Source: Planctomycetota bacterium | Lineage (GTDB): Bacteria > Planctomycetota > Planctomycetia > Gemmatales > Gemmataceae | DNA: 6,543 nt | Direction: 5' to 3' | Assembly (NCBI GenBank): GCA_016200155.1 | Contig: JACQFG010000046.1 | Coordinates: forward strand, 1-6,543 | Part shown: positions 5,716 to 6,543 of the stretch, in pieces | Position numbering within the stretch: position 1 is the first letter of the stretch | Layout: the number at the start of each line of letters is the position of its first letter | Notes under the pieces: generated by a model | What the model was told of the DNA's origin: nothing | The model's input: the letters and a program-made list of their open reading frames with translations, nothing else | The model's database searches: none | Position numbers and translations under genes: made by a program

Positions 5716-5886
5716 ATTGATGACCGAAAATCTGTCCGCCGTCATCCACGGTGCCGCCTGGTCATTCCCAGATTCCACTTTTCCGACTACGATACCGGCC
5801 GCTTTGGCTTTCCCCTTTCCGACAATTAGGCGCGCAACGCCGAAAATCTACTCACGGCTATTCGCGAGGAAGGTGAGCTGCCTTAA
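5716..5886 (+). pseudogene. Possible remnant of an unidentified gene, interrupted by TAG
   Basis: In one plus-strand frame the sequence reads VIPRFHFSDYDTGRFGFPLS-DN (5761-5826), a TAG at 5827-5829, then ARNAENLLTAIREEGELP and TAA at 5884-5886. The residues on both sides look protein-like, and TGG to TAG (Trp to stop) would explain the interruption. There is no start codon with a ribosome site in this frame and no family that I recognise. The region is short, so chance cannot be excluded. Confidence 0.5.
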
Positions 5887-5900
5887 TTTTCTTGACCTAT

Positions 5901-6543
5901 CTACATCCGGTTCCACGGCGCGCGGTTCTCGCGGTAGCGCAGGCGGTTGGCCTCGGCGTCGTTGACGAACTCCTCCTTGACCGGGTCCCAGCGGAGCATT
6001 CTGCGCAGCTGGTAGCCGATGTTGGCGAGCTGGCAGACCTGGGCGGAGCGGGCGCCGATCTCGACGTCGGCGACGGGGAGGCGGCGCGCGCGGATGCAGT
6101 CGAGCCAGTTTTGCTTGTGGTTGGCCGGCGTCGCGGGGAGGCGGAAGTCGCGCTCGCCCAGCGGTTGCTGCAGGATGGCCGCCGGCGTCGACGAGATGCC
6201 GCCGCGACCCACGTCGATGCGGCCATCGGCGCCCTCGAAGCGGCAATCGCTCGGGCCGCCGTGGAACATCTCGATGCCGTTGGCGTAGACGAAGCGCAGA
6301 CCGGTGTCGCCCTGGGCCGGCGGATGGATCTCGGTCGGGGCGCTGTTGTCCATGTCGAGGGCCCACTGGGCGATGTCGAAGTGATGTGCCCCCATGTCGG
6401 CCAGGCCGCCGCCGGCGTACTCGCGATAGTTGCGGAAGGCCGGGAAGTGGTTGTGGATGCCGACGGGGCAGAGGTCATGATGGAAGGCGCGGGCCGGCGA
6501 GGGGCCGTTCCACATTTCCCAGTCGATGCCGTCGGGCGTCGCC
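5901..6543 (-). CDS. Gfo/Idh/MocA family oxidoreductase, C-terminal part (N-terminus outside window)
   Basis: 213 residues up to the TAG at 5901-5903 are visible; the gene enters from the right edge, so the NAD(P)-binding Rossmann domain with its GxGxxG motif is not seen. The visible part is the substrate-binding C-terminal domain: DWEMWNGPSPARAFHHD (7-23), then REYAGGGLADMGAHHFDIAQ (40-59) with the conserved His pair, followed by WALDMD. The end WDPVKEEFVNDAEANRLRYR, followed by ENRAPW, is typical of the many sugar- or inositol-dehydrogenase-like members found in planctomycetes. These enzymes oxidise or reduce sugars and related polyols with a nicotinamide cofactor; many have a Tat or Sec signal, which cannot be checked here. 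The exact substrate is unknown. The gene ends next to the debris region and no strong terminator is visible behind it. Confidence 0.5.
   Translation of the reverse strand, partial: ATPDGIDWEMWNGPSPARAFHHDLCPVGIHNHFPAFRNYREYAGGGLADMGAHHFDIAQWALDMDNSAPTEIHPPAQGDTGLRFVYANGIEMFHGGPSDCRFEGADGRIDVGRGGISSTPAAILQQPLGERDFRLPATPANHKQNWLDCIRARRLPVADVEIGARSAQVCQLANIGYQLRRMLRWDPVKEEFVNDAEANRLRYRENRAPWNRM

Larger units (their letters stand above)
5284..5900. other. 617-bp stretch without an intact gene, containing gene debris
   Basis: No intact gene with family support is seen between the repeat protein and the oxidoreductase. The stretch contains, from left to right, most of the GNAT remnant (to 5386), an uninterpreted part at 5387-5523, a frameshifted small reading frame on the minus strand (5524-5702), and a possible stop-interrupted frame on the plus strand (5716-5886). 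A 10-bp direct repeat CCGAAAATCT occurs at 5724-5733 and 5840-5849. The base composition is less GC-rich than the flanking genes, which fits decay. A weak 5-bp hairpin (5503-5519) followed by T5 is not convincing as a terminator. Confidence 0.5.

Overview
The window is GC-rich, densely coding bacterial DNA that most resembles a planctomycete (phylum Planctomycetota) chromosome. The grounds are a combination of gene families and are an inference: a secreted DUF2891 protein, an exported squalene-cyclase-like repeat protein with a CxxCHH motif, a Gfo/Idh/MocA oxidoreductase with the long GGGxxxDMGAHHFD C-terminal domain, and exported or lipid-anchored proteins of Gram-negative type. No rRNA, tRNA, CRISPR array, transposase or phage gene was seen.

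Layout. Positions 1-2963 are all on the minus strand and look like one run of genes. In order of transcription these are a secreted DUF2891 protein (2963-1878), a 143-aa protein resembling the ADP-ribosyltransferase toxin Tse2 (1820-1389), a 164-aa protein of unknown function 3 nt downstream (1385-891), and the N-terminal 284 codons of a homogentisate 1,2-dioxygenase that leaves the window at its left edge (854-1). A divergent intergenic region (2964-3121) carries a perfect 36-bp palindrome. On the plus strand follow a lipoprotein alpha/beta-hydrolase (3122-4129), a large perfect stem-loop made of 8-nt repeats that probably acts as its terminator (4134-4230), and an exported prenyltransferase/squalene-oxidase-repeat protein (4273-5283). 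A 617-bp stretch without an intact gene (5284-5900) holds pieces of broken genes: a GNAT acetyltransferase C-terminus, a small frameshifted reading frame, and a possible stop-interrupted one. The right edge (5901-6543, minus strand) is the C-terminal part of a Gfo/Idh/MocA-family oxidoreductase.

How the genes relate. The enzymes do not form one recognisable pathway. Homogentisate dioxygenase belongs to tyrosine/phenylalanine breakdown, while the DUF2891 protein, the hydrolase and the repeat protein are all exported and may act on external or envelope substrates. The point most worth a second look is the tightly coupled pair 1820-1389 / 1385-891, a Tse2-like candidate toxin followed by an unknown protein that could be its partner. 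The two repeat elements (2992-3027 and 4134-4220) and the gene debris at 5261-5886 are the other unusual parts.

[Form note: the original answer gave no feature confidence values; the uniform 0.5 is a placeholder required by the schema, not an estimate.]
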